From Microbacterium sp. NIBRBAC000506063 (lineage in GTDB: Bacteria; Actinomycetota; Actinomycetes; Actinomycetales; Microbacteriaceae): DNA of 64,000 bases. The DNA lies in assembly GCF_017968845.1 (NCBI RefSeq), contig NZ_CP072876.1, forward strand, positions 806,001-870,000. Direction: 5' to 3'. The notes below the pieces were generated by a model that was given only the letters and a program-made list of their open reading frames with translations, was not told where the DNA came from and made no database searches. The position numbers were made by a program, and so were the translations under genes. Below, one piece after another: positions 1-10,045 of this stretch (its first letter is position 1; every line of letters starts with the position of its first letter).

Positions 1-1556
1 CGGCACCTGACTCTCACCTCGGAGCACGGCACCGGCCGCTTCGCCGAGCGCCAGCGTGCCATATTCACCTTGCGGAATGAGGATGCCTCGAGCAAGCAGC
101 TGCCTCACCACGGAACGCCAGTCCTGGTCGGTGAGGTCGGCGCCGATGCCGTAAGTCGCAAGACGCTCATGGCCCTGCTGCCGCATCCGCTCGGTGTCGG
201 CACCACGCAGGATGTCGATGAGATGGCCGGCACCGAACGCCTGCCCGCGTTCCCGCTGCAGCCGCACGATCGTCGACAACAGCTTCTGCGCCGGCACGAG
301 TCCGTCGAAGGTCTCCGGCGGCTCGAGACACGTATCGCAGTTGCCGCACGGGCTGGACTCCTGCCCGAAGTAGTCCAAGAGATTCTGTCTGCGGCATGCA
401 ACCGTCTCGCACAGTGCGAGCATGGCGTCGAGGTGCTGCTGCATCCGCATCTTGTAGGCGCGCTCGCCCGGCGACTGGTCAATCAGGCGACGCTGCTGCA
501 CGACATCGCCGAGCCCGTAGGCCATCCACGCGATCGCGGGGTCGCCGTCGCGGCCGGCGCGGCCGGTCTCCTGGTAGTAGCCCTCGACGGATTTCGGCAG
601 ATCGATGTGGGCGACGAAGCGGACATCCGGCTTGTCGATCCCCATCCCGAAGGCAATGGTGGCGACCATCACGACGCCGTCGTCGCGCAGGAACCGCGAC
701 TGGTTCGCCGCCCGCACCTCGGCGGGAAGGCCCGCGTGATACGGAAGCGCGTCGATCCCCTGCGCGCACAGGTACTCGGCGGTCTGCTCGACGGACTTGC
801 GGCTGAGCGCATAGACGATGCCGGCCGGCTTCGAGCGGGCGTCGGGCCCGTCGACGAGCTCAGGGACCGACTGTATGAATCTCAGCAGCTGCCCGCGGGC
901 CCCCTGCGGTCCCTGAGCCTGTCGAAGGGCGATGCGGTACTGAATATTGGGTCGGTCGAAACTCGCCACGAAGTGCCGCGCTTCGGGCAGCCGCAACCGC
1001 TCGGTCAGCTCGCGGTGCGTCGCCTTCGTCGCCGTGGCTGTGAGCGCCATGCGCGGCACGCCCGGAAAGCGCTCATCGAGATCGCCCAGCGCCAGATAGT
1101 CGGGACGGAAGTCGTGCCCCCACTGCGACACGCAGTGCGCCTCGTCTATCGCGATGACACTGAGCGTGCCGCGCTGCAGGAGCGCCGTCGTCTGCGGCGA
1201 CGAGAGCCGCTCCGGGGCGACGTAGATGAGGTCGAGCTCGCCAGCCAGATAGGCGCGCTCGACCTCGGCGCGCTCGTGGGGGCCTGCGTCGAGTTCAGAT
1301 AGGCCGCCCGCACGCCGTTGGCCAGGAGCGCGTCGACCTGATCGTGCATGAGCGCGATGAGCGGGCTCACCACGAGCCCCGTGCCCTCGCGGACGATCGC
1401 CGGCACCTGGTAGGTGATGCTCTTCCCGCCACCGGTCGGCATGAGGACGACCGCGTCTCCACCGGCGACGACGTGCTCGACGATCGCGGCCTGATCGCCG
1501 CGGAAGGCGTCGTACCCGAACACGGTGCGGAGCACGTCGAGCGGATTCTGCGGCAT
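1..1556 (-). CDS. recQ: ATP-dependent DNA helicase RecQ (3' end beyond window)
   Basis: Superfamily 2 3'-5' DNA helicase of recombination and fork repair. Visible in order: Walker [10 protein letters not shown] near residue 45, motif [20 protein letters not shown], a motif IV-VI block with [16 protein letters not shown] and [12 protein letters not shown], then the four-cysteine zinc knuckle of RecQ ([11 protein letters not shown], then CGNCDTC) and the start of the RQC winged helix, where the window ends. Start chosen at the ATG at 1556 ([10 protein letters not shown]), which fits the family's N-terminus; an ATG at 1610 is possible. One base is missing near 1280 (after AYLNSTQAP), in a C run; both sides are otherwise intact RecQ. 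A palindromic repeat (908-930) is translated in-frame as RQAQGP between the two helicase domains. Family assignment is firm. Confidence 0.93.
908..930 (+). repeat. Intragenic palindromic repeat, copy 1 (inside recQ)
   Basis: Copy of a 23-bp element with core CCCTGAGCCTGTCGAAGGGC, an imperfect palindrome. It lies inside recQ and is read as [11 protein letters not shown], an insertion not expected in the family at this point. Closely related copies are at 23903-23925, 33644-33666 and (diverged) 32794-32816. Confidence 0.8.
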
Positions 1557-1664
1557 CCGTCCAGCGTATCGGCGGCGCGCGACATCCGATCCCTCCATCC
1601 ACAGCTCCATCGTCCGGATGGGGCTTCACGGGCGTAGGTTGGAGGAACGAGCGAAGGAGCGCAG

Positions 1665-1970
1665 ATGAGCGACATCACCGTCACCCTCAACGAAGACGAG
1701 TCCCGCTACGAGATTCACACCGGAGACGTACTGGGCGGATTCGCCGCCTTCGAGCGCCGCCCCGGCAAGATCCTCTTCGTGCACACCGAGATCGACCCCG
1801 CATTCCAAGGGAAGGGTCTGGCCGGGCAGCTGGCGGCGCATGCGCTGGCGGACGCCGCGGCATCCGGCGACACGATCGTGCCCTACTGCCCGTACATCCG
1901 GAAGTACCTCGAGACCCACGAGGTCGACGGCGCGACCATCGAGTGGCCGCAGCTCCCCGGGAACGGATGA
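1665..1970 (+). CDS. GNAT family N-acetyltransferase, YjdJ type
   Basis: Short 101-residue acyl-CoA N-acetyltransferase of the compact YjdJ-like GNAT family. The acetyl-CoA loop is seen as [15 protein letters not shown], followed by the typical ending [14 protein letters not shown]. Target unknown; members of this family are generally uncharacterised. The start ATG follows GAAGGAGCGCAG, a good ribosome site. The stop overlaps the pirin start (ATGA), so the two genes are probably co-translated. Divergent from recQ. Confidence 0.85.
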   Translation: MSDITVTLNEDESRYEIHTGDVLGGFAAFERRPGKILFVHTEIDPAFQGKGLAGQLAAHALADAAASGDTIVPYCPYIRKYLETHEVDGATIEWPQLPGNG

Positions 1971-2888
1971 TGCGGGGGCCGCGCTCGATCACCCTCGAAC
2001 CGAGGGAGGTGCCGCTGGGCGGCGTGCGCAACATGAGCGTGCTGCGCACCCTCCCAGCCGCGACCTGCCGACGGTGGGCGCCTGGTGCTTCCTCGACCGC
2101 TTCGGCCCGGGTCCGGTGAAGATGCGCGTCGAGCCGCATCCGCACATCGGCCTGCAGACGGTGACCTGGCCGCTCGTCGGCGATGTGCGCCACCGAGACT
2201 CCGTGAACAGCGACGTCATCGTGCGCCGCGGGCAGCTGAACCTCATGACCGCCGGGAACGGCATCTCGCACTCGGAGTACTCCGTGGGGAGGAGCCGGTG
2301 CCGATGGACGCACTGCAGCTGTGGACCGTGCTGCCCGAAGACGCCCGTCACGGTCCCGGCGGCTTCGAGCAGCACCACGACCTGCCGACGCTGACGATCC
2401 CCGCGGAGGAGGGAGCGGATGCCGAGGTCACGGTCGTTCTGGGCGAGTACCGGGGGACGCGCTCACCGGCATCCGCCTTCACCCCGATCGTCGGCGCCGA
2501 GATCGTGCTGGCACCGGGGTCACGGGTGGAGCTGCCGCTGGCGGTCGCCTGGGAGCACGCGATCATGCTCGTCGAGGGCGACGTGCGGGTGGCCGCCGTG
2601 GAGGTGCCGCGCGGGCAGATGCAATTCCTCGGTGACGGACGCGATGTCGTCGAGGTCATCAGCAAGGACGGCGCGCTGCTGTTCCTGCTCGGCGGTGAAC
2701 CCTTCGAGGAGGATCTCGTGATGTGGTGGAACTTCGCCGGCCGCACCCACGAGGAGATCGCCCAGGCGCGCGAGGACTGGGAGGCGGGGAGCGACCGCTT
2801 CGGCCACGTGATCCATCACGGCGACGAGCGGATCCCGGCGCCGCCCATCCCGCCGGTGCGGCTCATGCCGCGAAGGCGGCACGTGTAG
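1967..2888 (+). CDS. Pirin family protein (two assembly frameshifts)
   Basis: Bicupin pirin; relatives act as metal-dependent dioxygenases (quercetinase) or redox-sensing regulators. Seen: GAWCFLDRFGPG, then the metal-site block VEPHPHIGLQTVTW with its HxH, the later glutamine- and histidine-rich segment ending NGISHSEYS, and the second cupin with FLLGGEPFEEDLVMWWNF. Two bases are missing: one C near 2050 (LRTLP then SRDLPTV) and one G near 2287 (EYSVG then EEPVPMD). Reconstructed length about 307 residues fits the family. Overlaps the GNAT gene by the ATGA junction. Function beyond the family is not deducible. Confidence 0.85.
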
Positions 2889-2914
2889 CGCCGCTCCGTC
2901 CCTCGGATGCCGCC

Positions 2915-4372
2915 TCACGCCCGATCGGGCGTGTGCAGCCGGCTGAGGAAGCGATCGGTGCGCAGGGGCGCGCCGCGGCGGTCGAGGAGCGAGACGATCA
3001 CGGCTGTGGCCGTCGCGAGCGGGATCGTCCACGCCGCCGGCTGCGCCAGGAGCGGGGCCGCGACGCCGACGCCGTCGATCGCCCCGTGGATGAGGGCGGC
3101 CAGTCCGCAGGAGACACCGCCGGTGACCATCCCGGCGACGGCACCGCGTGCCGTGAGCCTGCGCCACCATACACCCAGCAGCACGATCGGCGACAGCGTC
3201 GAGGCGGCGACGATGAAGACCATGCCGACGCTGGAGACGAGACCCGCCGGCGCGGTCAGCAGCGCCACGGCCAGCGGCACGAGGCTGCACAGCACCGCCG
3301 ACAGGCGGAAGGAGCGCACCGAGCCGGAGAAGACGTCCTGGCTGATGACGCCGGCCAGCGACACCACCAGGCCCGTCGACGTCGCCAGGAACGCCGCGAA
3401 AGCGCCCGCCACGATGAGCGCCGTCAGCAGCTCGCCGAAGATGCCGGGGAACACCCGGGAGGGAACGACCAGCGCGACCGTGTCGGCGACACCGGGCTCG
3501 GCAAGATCCGGAGCCACGATCCGCCCGAGCAGGCCCATGCCGCTGGAGACGGCGTAGAACACGCTCACCATCGCGATCACCAGCACGGTCGTGCGCCGCG
3601 CCGCGGCTCCCGTGGGACTCGTGTAGAACCGCACGAGCACATGCGGCAGCCCCATCGTCCCCATCAGCAGCGCCAACAGCAGTGATCCGGTCGCGTAGGC
3701 GTCGAATCCGGAGGGCCCCGCCTCGGCCGGGAACACCAGGGCGGGGTCGAAGTCGTGCGGCCCGCCGCTCAGCGCGAAGGCGATGAGGATCACCGGCACG
3801 AGCAGCGCGGTCAGCTTCAGCCAGTACTGGAACGCCTGCACGAAGGTGATCGCCCGCATCCCGCCCGCTGCCACCGCGGCTGCCACGAGCACCGCGACCG
3901 TCACGGCGCCCACCCACTCGGGGAGCCCGGCCACCACGACGAGCGTGATGCCGGCGCCGTGCAGCTGCGGGACGATGTACAGCCAGCCGATCACGAGCAC
4001 GGCCGCGCTCGTGACCCGGCGGGCGGCGAGCGACTCCAGCCGCGCCTCGACGAAGTCGGGGATCGTGTACGCGCCGCTGCGGCGCAACGGCGTCGCGACG
4101 AAGACGAGCACGAGCAGATAGCCGGCCGCGTAGCCGATCGGGAACCAGAACCCGCGCGCGCCGTCGAGCAGCACCAGGCCGGACAGCCCCAGGAAGGTCC
4201 CCGCCGACAGGTACTCACCGCTGATCGCCGAGGCGTTCCACACCGGGCTGACCGTGCGCGAGGCCACGAAGAAGTCGCTCGTCGTGCGCGAGATCCGCAG
4301 CCCGTACGCGCCGATGAGGAGCGTCGCCACCACGATCAGCGCGACGCCGACGAGATCCAGGGCGACGTTCAC
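2915..4372 (-). CDS. Sodium:solute symporter (SSS family, acetate/monocarboxylate-permease-like)
   Basis: Integral membrane symporter, 485 residues with about 13 hydrophobic spans, related to ActP/MctP-type Na+-coupled transporters of short carboxylates. Family features seen: RTTSDFFVASRTVSPVWNA at the N-terminus, SGEYLSAGTFLGLSG in the first sodium-site helices, FYTSPTGAAARRTT, and FAAFLATSTGLVVSLAG. The start is a GTG at 4372 overlapping the stop of the upstream DUF485 gene (GTGA), giving MNVALDLVG. The small DUF485 partner gene and a LytS/LytTR pair directly upstream suggest a regulated carboxylate importer. Exact substrate (acetate, pyruvate, propionate) is inference. Confidence 0.88.
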   Translation of the reverse strand: MNVALDLVGVALIVVATLLIGAYGLRISRTTSDFFVASRTVSPVWNASAISGEYLSAGTFLGLSGLVLLDGARGFWFPIGYAAGYLLVLVFVATPLRRSGAYTIPDFVEARLESLAARRVTSAAVLVIGWLYIVPQLHGAGITLVVVAGLPEWVGAVTVAVLVAAAVAAGGMRAITFVQAFQYWLKLTALLVPVILIAFALSGGPHDFDPALVFPAEAGPSGFDAYATGSLLLALLMGTMGLPHVLVRFYTSPTGAAARRTTVLVIAMVSVFYAVSSGMGLLGRIVAPDLAEPGVADTVALVVPSRVFPGIFGELLTALIVAGAFAAFLATSTGLVVSLAGVISQDVFSGSVRSFRLSAVLCSLVPLAVALLTAPAGLVSSVGMVFIVAASTLSPIVLLGVWWRRLTARGAVAGMVTGGVSCGLAALIHGAIDGVGVAAPLLAQPAAWTIPLATATAVIVSLLDRRGAPLRTDRFLSRLHTPDRA

Positions 4373-4743
4373 TCGCGCTCCCGGAGGGTGCGGTACCGCC
4401 GCTCGTTGCGCGCCGCCCCGCGGGCGTAGAGCACCGCGAAGACGAAGATGATCGGGTAGAAGGCGAAGGCGTGCAGCAGCCACGACAACGGGACGCCCGC
4501 CACGACGATCTCGTCGAAGACAGGAATGAGCGCCAGGGTGATCGCCATCGCCGCCATCACGACCACGAAACCGGCCACCGTCCCCAGGGCCAGGCGCAGC
4601 TGGCTGCGCATGAGCGCTCGCGCGTAGACGGCGTCGGCCTCGTCCGCGGCGTCGCCGGGGAGCGCGAGTCCGCGGGTGACGGGCGCACCCCGCCGGGGTC
4701 CGACATCCGATGTCACCCGGACCCGCCGCGGTGCGTCGCTCAT
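4369..4743 (-). CDS. DUF485 family membrane protein, symporter partner
   Basis: Small protein of 124 residues with two membrane spans (around VAGFVVVMAAMAITLALIPV and LSWLLHAFAFYPIIFVFAVL). DUF485 proteins sit beside acetate-permease-type SSS symporters (yjcH-actP pairs) and probably assist them. Here the N-terminal ~50 residues are polar and arginine-rich. The start overlaps the response-regulator stop (ATGA) and its stop overlaps the symporter start, so HK, RR, DUF485 and symporter form a tight four-gene operon. Confidence 0.85.
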   Translation of the reverse strand: MSDAPRRVRVTSDVGPRRGAPVTRGLALPGDAADEADAVYARALMRSQLRLALGTVAGFVVVMAAMAITLALIPVFDEIVVAGVPLSWLLHAFAFYPIIFVFAVLYARGAARNERRYRTLRERE

Positions 4744-5465
4744 CGCCCGCTCCTCTGCTCGCCCCGGGTGAAGGTCTCGCGCACGACCGGCAGCAGCCTT
4801 CTGCTCACCGGCAACACGATGTCGCCGACGCTCACCGAGGGCTCCGATCCGCTCAGCCGCACCTCGGTGACCGCGGCCGCGCTCACGAGGTAGGAGCGGT
4901 GCACGCGGAGGAACCCGGCATCCGCCCACCGCTGCTCCAGCTCCGAGATCGGCACGCGCACGAGATGTCCGGTGCCGTCGTCGGTGTGCAGCCGGGAGTA
5001 GTCGCCCTGCGCCTGCACCCAGCGCACGTCGCTGCGGCGTACGAAGCGCACGGCCGAGCCGACCGTGACCGTCAGCACCTCGTCGTCGCCCTCGGCCGCC
5101 GCATCGCCCAGTTCGAGCACGCGGTCGACGGCACGGCGCAGACGGTCGGCGCGCACGGGTTTGAGGAGATAGTCCGCGGCGCGCAACTCGAAGGCCTCGA
5201 CGGCCCGCGCCTCGTCCGCCGTGACGAAGACGACCGCGGGCGGCTCGGCGAGCGCGAGCAGGGCGCGGGCGAGCTCGGTGCCCAGCAGCCCCGGCATGTG
5301 GATGTCGAGGAAGGCGATCGTCACCGCGCTCTCCGAGAGCAGCCGCAGCGCCTCGGCGCCGGAGGTCGCCGTGCGGATCTCGCCGATGCGCGGGTCGGCG
5401 CGCAGCAGGTGGACGAGCTCGTCGAGGGCCGGATGCTCGTCGTCGGCGACGAGGACATCGATCAT
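4740..5465 (-). CDS. LytTR family response regulator
   Basis: Two-component response regulator, 241 residues. Receiver domain at residues 1-115 with acidic pocket DDE at 9-11, the phospho-acceptor aspartate in FLDIHMPG and the conserved lysine in LLKPVRADRL. The LytTR DNA-binding domain follows (about 135-235), with VRWVQAQGDYSRLH, FLRVHRSYLVS and LPVSRR. It partners the histidine kinase that overlaps its start. LytTR pairs of this kind (BtsSR, YpdAB in E. coli) sense pyruvate and control carboxylate transporters; the neighbours here fit that role, but the ligand is inferred. Confidence 0.92.
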   Translation of the reverse strand: MIDVLVADDEHPALDELVHLLRADPRIGEIRTATSGAEALRLLSESAVTIAFLDIHMPGLLGTELARALLALAEPPAVVFVTADEARAVEAFELRAADYLLKPVRADRLRRAVDRVLELGDAAAEGDDEVLTVTVGSAVRFVRRSDVRWVQAQGDYSRLHTDDGTGHLVRVPISELEQRWADAGFLRVHRSYLVSAAAVTEVRLSGSEPSVSVGDIVLPVSRRLLPVVRETFTRGEQRSGR

Positions 5466-6653
5466 GAGCTCACCTCGCCGAGATCGGGGTCGTGCAGCGG
5501 CTGCGACTTCGGCACCCGCATGCGCACCAGGGTACCGGCGTCGCGGTTGGTCTCCACGACCAATCCTCCCTCGACGCCGTACAGCTGGCGCAGGCGCGTA
5601 TCGACGTTGCGCAGCCCGATGTGGGCGCCGTCGTCGGCCGAGACGAGCAGCTCCCGCAGCGAGACCGGGTCCATCCCGACCCCGTCGTCCTCCACCGTGA
5701 TCTCGGTGTGGGTGATGTCGTCGCGGGACTCGATGCGGATCGTGCCGCCGCGCTCCCCGGCTCGAGCCCGTGCCGCACCGCGTTCTCGACGAGCGGCTGC
5801 ACCGACAGGAACGGGATGACGGTCGCGAGGGTCTCCGGCGAGATCCGCAGGGTCACGCGCAGCCTGTCGCCGAACCGCGCGCGCTCCAGCTCCAGGTAGG
5901 AGTGGATGCTGCGCAGCTCCTCCGCGAGGGTCGTGAACTCCCCCTGGCGACGGAAGGAGTAGCGCGTGAAGTCGGCGAACTCCAGGACGAGTTCGCGCGC
6001 CCGGGTCGGGTCGGCGTGGATGAAGGAGGCGATCGCCGTCAGCGCGTTGTAGATGAAGTGCGGGGAGATCTGGGCGCGCAACGACCGCAGCTCCGCCTCG
6101 GCGAGCGCGGTCCGCGAGGCGTCGAGCCCGCCCAGCGCCACCTGCGCCGCGCACCAGTCGGCGACCTCCTCGGCGGCGCGGACGAGGCTCGCGCGCACCG
6201 GCGCGGCGAAGGCGACGACCACCCGAGCACCTCGCCGTCGACGCCGATCGGCGCGCCGACCGCCTCGAGGTCGCTGTCGTCCTCGGATGCCGGGAACACC
6301 TGCCGCCGCCCAGTCTCGCGGACCCGGGCGGCGATGCGCACGGCCGCCGTCTCGAGCCCGTCGGCCGCTCCGTCGAGCACCACCGCGTCGTCGTCGCCGA
6401 CGATCGCGATCGCCGCGCTCCCCAGCAGCACCCGAAGGTGCCGGGCCGCCCGGGCCACATCCGGAGAGGAGAGCCCCGCGCGCAGATGCGGCGCGGCCAG
6501 GCTCGCATGATGCAGCGCGCGGTACGCGGCCTGCTCGGCGTCGCTGCCGAGGTCGGCCGTTCCGCGGGCAAGCCGCCGGGCGAGCAGCAGCAGGACCGTC
6601 AGGGCGATCCCGCCGATCACACCCAGCACCGCCGCCAGGACGACATCCGTCAT
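5462..6653 (-). CDS. LytS-like sensor histidine kinase (two assembly frameshifts)
   Basis: Membrane sensor kinase of the His_kinase/LytS class. One N-terminal membrane span (VLGVIGGIALTVLLLLARRL), a GAF-like middle region, then the kinase core with phospho-acceptor histidine in ISPHFIYNALTAIASF, N box VQPLVENAVRHGLEP and a G box VEDDGVGMD ... GIGLRN-like IGLRNVDTRL. One G is missing near 6222 (EVLG then VVAFAAP) and one near 5757 (HGLEPG then ERGGTIR). Translationally coupled to the LytTR regulator (ATGA). It lacks the multi-span 5TM sensor of LytS/BtsS, so its signal input must differ. Confidence 0.87.
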
Positions 6654-6668
6654 GGCCTCCAGCCTAGG

Positions 6669-6779
6669 AGGTGCGACGCCGACGATTCCGGAAGAATCGG
6701 ATACCCGCCGGGTGTGATCCGTGGGATCACCCCCTCAACCGGAACGCACCCGATTCTTCCGGAACCGTCGTTCGCACCT
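6669..6779. repeat. Long nested inverted repeat between ybdD and the LytS kinase gene
   Basis: Outer arms 6669-6703 and 6746-6779 are about 34 bp each and nearly complementary; both contain the self-complementary word TTCCGGAA inside GATTCCGGAAGAATCGG. An inner perfect hairpin GTGATCC-GTG-GGATCAC occupies 6714-6730. It follows the ybdD stop codon and precedes the kinase gene, so it can act as a terminator or attenuator for cstA-ybdD, or as a regulator site. Confidence 0.6.
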
Positions 6780-7020
6780 CAGCAGCAGCGCGCCCCCGGA
6801 TTGCGGTCCTGGTCGTCCATCTTCTGGCGCCAGAACTGCCGCTCGGTGAGCGGCTCCTGGTCCGGATGCGTACGCCGGAGATGGGCGACGTAGGTCGCGT
6901 AGGCGCTGTCGCCCATCAGGTTCGTGAAATACCAGCGGATGCCGCGCCCGGCCCGCCCCCGAACGCGGCGAGCGCGCGCAGGGGTGGGGGCCGGTCGCGG
7001 CATCCGTCTTCTGAGTCATC
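6779..7020 (-). CDS. YbdD/YjiX family small protein (CstA partner)
   Basis: Small conserved protein of about 80 residues, member of the YbdD/YjiX (KiaA-like) family that always accompanies CstA-type peptide/pyruvate transporters. The diagnostic C-terminus is clear: IRWYFTNLMGDSAYATYVAHL, then TEREFW-like TERQFWRQK and the ending QDRNPGARCC. The N-terminus MTQKTDAATGP starts at 7020; two single-base losses (near 7000 and 6965) are needed to join it through PLRALAAFGGG to the main frame. Eleven bases after the cstA stop, so co-transcribed. Confidence 0.8.
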
Positions 7021-7030
7021 GTCGCGGCGC

Positions 7031-9311
7031 TCAGTGGTGAGCGCGGCCCTTCAGCTCGGCCTCGACGATCGGCGCCCATTCCTTCTCGAGCTCGCGCTCG
7101 GAGGGGTCGGGATGAGCCCGGCCGGGGCGTAGCGGCGCGAGGCGACGGGTGCCTCCTCGGTGTTCTCACCACCGCCGTTGCGGACGGCCTTGATCGTCAC
7201 GGCGATCGAGGCGACCATCACGATGATGGCGAGGGTGACGAACACGACCGACAGGGTGCCCTGCACGCCCGTGTTGCGGATGACGGCCTCCATGACCTCC
7301 GGGGAGCCGAGGGTCGTGTCGCCGGCGGCGAGCGCGTCGCGGTAGCGGAAGTGGTTCGCCCAGTATCCGATCGCGGGACCGGCGAGAAGATCTTGTACAG
7401 CGACGCCGTGATGGTCACGACGGCGGTGAACCCGAGCGGGAGGATGACGATCCACAGCCACTTCGCGAAGCTCTTGCCGCGCTTGGCGACGATCGCGAGG
7501 ACCACGGCGAGCGCGATGGCCGCCAGCAGTTGGTTGGCGATGCCGAAGAGCGGGAAGAAGGTGTTGATGCCGCCGAGCGGGTCGGTCACACCGAGGATGA
7601 GGATGTATCCCCAGCCGGCGACCATGATGGCGGTGGTGATCCACACCCCGGGACGCCACGACACATCGCGGAACTTCGGGATGACGGCGCCGATCGAGTC
7701 CTGCAGCATGAAGCGGGCCACACGCGTGCCGGCGTCGACGGCCGTGAGGATGAACAGCGCCTCGAACATGATGGCGAAGTGGTACCAGAACGCCATGAGC
7801 GCCTGACCGCCGAGAGCCTGCTGCATGATGTGCGCGAGGCCGAGGGCGAGGGTCGGGGCGCCACCCGTGCGCGAGACGACCGACTCCTCGCCGATGGCCG
7901 CGGCGGTGCCGGTGAGCATCTCGGGCGTGAGGTGCACCCCGGTCAGGCCCAGCGAGTTCACGAAGGCGACCGCGCCCTCCACCGTGCCGCCGGTCATGGC
8001 GGCGGGCGAGTTCATCGCGTAGTAGATGCCCTGATCGATCGAGATCGCGGCGACGAGGGCCATGATCGCGACGAACGACTCCATGAGCATGCCGCCGTAG
8101 CCGATGAAGCGGGTCTGGCGCTCCTTCTCGACGAGCTTGGGGTCGTGCCCGAGGAGATGAGCGCGTGGAACCCGGAGAGGGCGCCGCAGGCGATCGTCAC
8201 GAACAGGAAGGGGAACAGGGCCCCGAGAACACCGGCCCCAGGCCCGTCTTGCCGAACTCCGAGATCGCGGGGACCGTGATCTCCGGACGCACCACGATGA
8301 TCGCGACGGCGAGGAGGACGATGACGCCCACCTTCATGAACGTCGACAGGTAGTCGCGCGGGGCCAGCAGCAGCCAGACCGGGAGGACGGCGGCGATGAA
8401 GCCGTAGATGATGATGCCCCAGGCGATGACCTCGCGGTCGAGGTGGAACATCGCGTAGCCCCACTCGGTGCCGGCCACCCAGCCGCCGGCGATGATCGCG
8501 GCGATGAGCAGCACGAAGCCGATGATGGAGACCTCGGTGACCTTGCCCGGGCGCAGGTAGCGCAGGTAGACGCCCATGAAGAGCGCGATCGGGATGGTCA
8601 GCGCGACCGAGAAGACGCCCCACGGGCTCTCGCCGAGGGCATTGACGACGACGAGCGCGAGGATCGCCACGATGATGATCATGATCAGCAGCGAGGCGAT
8701 GATCGCGGCGGTGCCGCCGATCTTGCCGAGCTCCTGGCGGGCCATCTGACCGATCGTGCGACCGCCGCGGCGCATCGAGAAGAACAGCACGAGGTAGTCC
8801 TGGACGGCACCGGCGAGCACGACGCCCACGATGATCCAGATCGTGCCGGGGAGGTAGCCCATCTGCGCGGCGAGCACGGGACCGACGAGGGGCCGGCGCC
8901 GGCGATGGCGGCGAAGTGGTGACCGTAGAGGACACGACGGTCGGTGGGGACGTAGTCCTTGCCGTCCTGCTTGACCTCGGCGGGGGTGGCCCGCTTGTCG
9001 TTCGGGCGCGTGAGGTAGCGCTCGATGACCTTCGAGTAGAAGCGGTAGCCGATCAGGTAGGTGCAGACCGCGGCGAACACGAACCAGATCGCGTTGACGG
9101 TCTCGCCTCGCACGAGGGCGAGCATCGTCCAGGCGACACCGCCGAGCAGGGCGATGGCGGCCCAGAGGACGATCTTGGCCGGGGTCCAGCGGGTGTCCTT
9201 CTTGTGCTGTTCCTCGGTGAGGGCGACAGGGGGAAGGTTCGGGTCGGTGGCGAGATCCTGCTCGTCGCCTGCGACTGCGGCGCCGCGACCGCGCGACGTG
9301 GAATCAGTCAT
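7031..9311 (-). CDS. cstA: Carbon starvation protein CstA / pyruvate transporter family (five frameshifts)
   Basis: Large multi-span transporter of the CstA/BtsT family, which imports pyruvate or peptides under carbon limitation. Recognised from [45 protein letters not shown], the [16 protein letters not shown] loop, [16 protein letters not shown], and [23 protein letters not shown]. Frame losses near 8893, 8222, 8150, 7380 and 7125 each repair with one G or C. The C-terminus in the final frame is [16 protein letters not shown]. The ATG at 9311 follows CAAGGAG. YbdD follows; a LytS/LytTR pair lies further downstream on the same strand, as in the E. coli BtsSR-BtsT system. Confidence 0.92.
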
Positions 9312-9329
9312 GGGTTCTCCTTGTGAGTG

Positions 9330-9341
9330 CGCAACGTTGCG
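9330..9341. promoter_or_regulatory. Perfect palindrome in the cstA leader, candidate operator
   Basis: CGCAACGTTGCG is a 12-bp perfect palindrome 18 bases upstream of the cstA ATG. A central CG within such a palindrome is typical of LacI/GalR-family operators, and the position would overlap the transcription start. No cognate regulator is identified in the window; this is a candidate only. Confidence 0.35.
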
Positions 9342-9449
9342 TGACCCCACGTTAGGGAGCGTGGCACGGGCGGAGAGCACGAGCGGGCATCGGATGCGAC
9401 GAACGGCGCCGACTGCGCGACGAACGGCACCGGCCGGTACTCTGAGAGG

Positions 9450-10001
9450 ATGCCGAAACCACCCTCCGCCCTGTCCACGCGCGTGCTCCTGACATGTGCG
9501 GCGATCGGCGTCGCGACGGGTCTCCTCTCGGCCGGGGCCGGCTATCTCAGCATCCCCGTCTCGGCCGCGATCCCGGTCCTCTACGGGGTGCTGCTGGGCT
9601 CGCACGTGCTCCCAGGCGTCATCGCCCAGGCGCTGCTGCGTCTGCCGTGGGTCGCGCTCCTCACCCACGTCCTGGCCGCTCTCGTCTCCAGCGCCCTCGC
9701 GCCGCACTGGGCGACCCGCTTCATCGGAGCGGCGATCCTCATCGGCGGCATCCAGGAGGGCATCGCCGCCCTCACCCGCTACCGGCACTGGGAGTGGTGG
9801 CGCTTCCTCGTTTCCGCCCTCATCGTCGGCGCAGTCCTGGGCGTCTCGATCGGCATCGCCGCCGACGTCAGCAAGTTCACCCCCTGGGCGATGGTGATCT
9901 ACTTCGGGCTGTTCCTCGTGGCGCCGGGCGCCTGGACCTTCGTCGGAATCGCGATCGCCGAGGCACTGCGGCGGGCGGGCGTGGCGCAGATCCCTCGCTG
10001 A
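9450..10001 (+). CDS. ECF transporter S component, YkoE-like
   Basis: Hydrophobic 183-residue protein with about six membrane spans, resembling the YkoE-type substrate-binding subunit (S component) of ECF importers. It begins PPSALSTRVLLTCAAIGVATGLL and has the internal GIQEGIAALTRYRHWEWWRF. A paralogue with the same opening pattern (LLICAAIGVAGGLL) is at 13505-14092. Directly followed by ECF ATPase and EcfT genes. YkoE homologues are linked to thiamine or HMP uptake, but no thiamine riboswitch is visible; substrate unknown. The ATG follows GAGAGG. Confidence 0.75.
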   Translation: MPKPPSALSTRVLLTCAAIGVATGLLSAGAGYLSIPVSAAIPVLYGVLLGSHVLPGVIAQALLRLPWVALLTHVLAALVSSALAPHWATRFIGAAILIGGIQEGIAALTRYRHWEWWRFLVSALIVGAVLGVSIGIAADVSKFTPWAMVIYFGLFLVAPGAWTFVGIAIAEALRRAGVAQIPR

Positions 10002-10045
10002 CGATCTCTCACCGCACGGCCCCCTCGATGCACGCCGCTGCGCAC

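Noticed and set aside
7031..9311. cstA as a pseudogene
   Set aside because: Five frame breaks all repair by adding one G or C in a run, and every segment keeps full conservation; sequencing error is the simpler reading.
9360..9449. Possible TPP riboswitch before the YkoE-like gene (a CTGAGAGG string)
   Set aside because: Only the short string is present; the rest of the TPP aptamer, including the second conserved arm, is missing.
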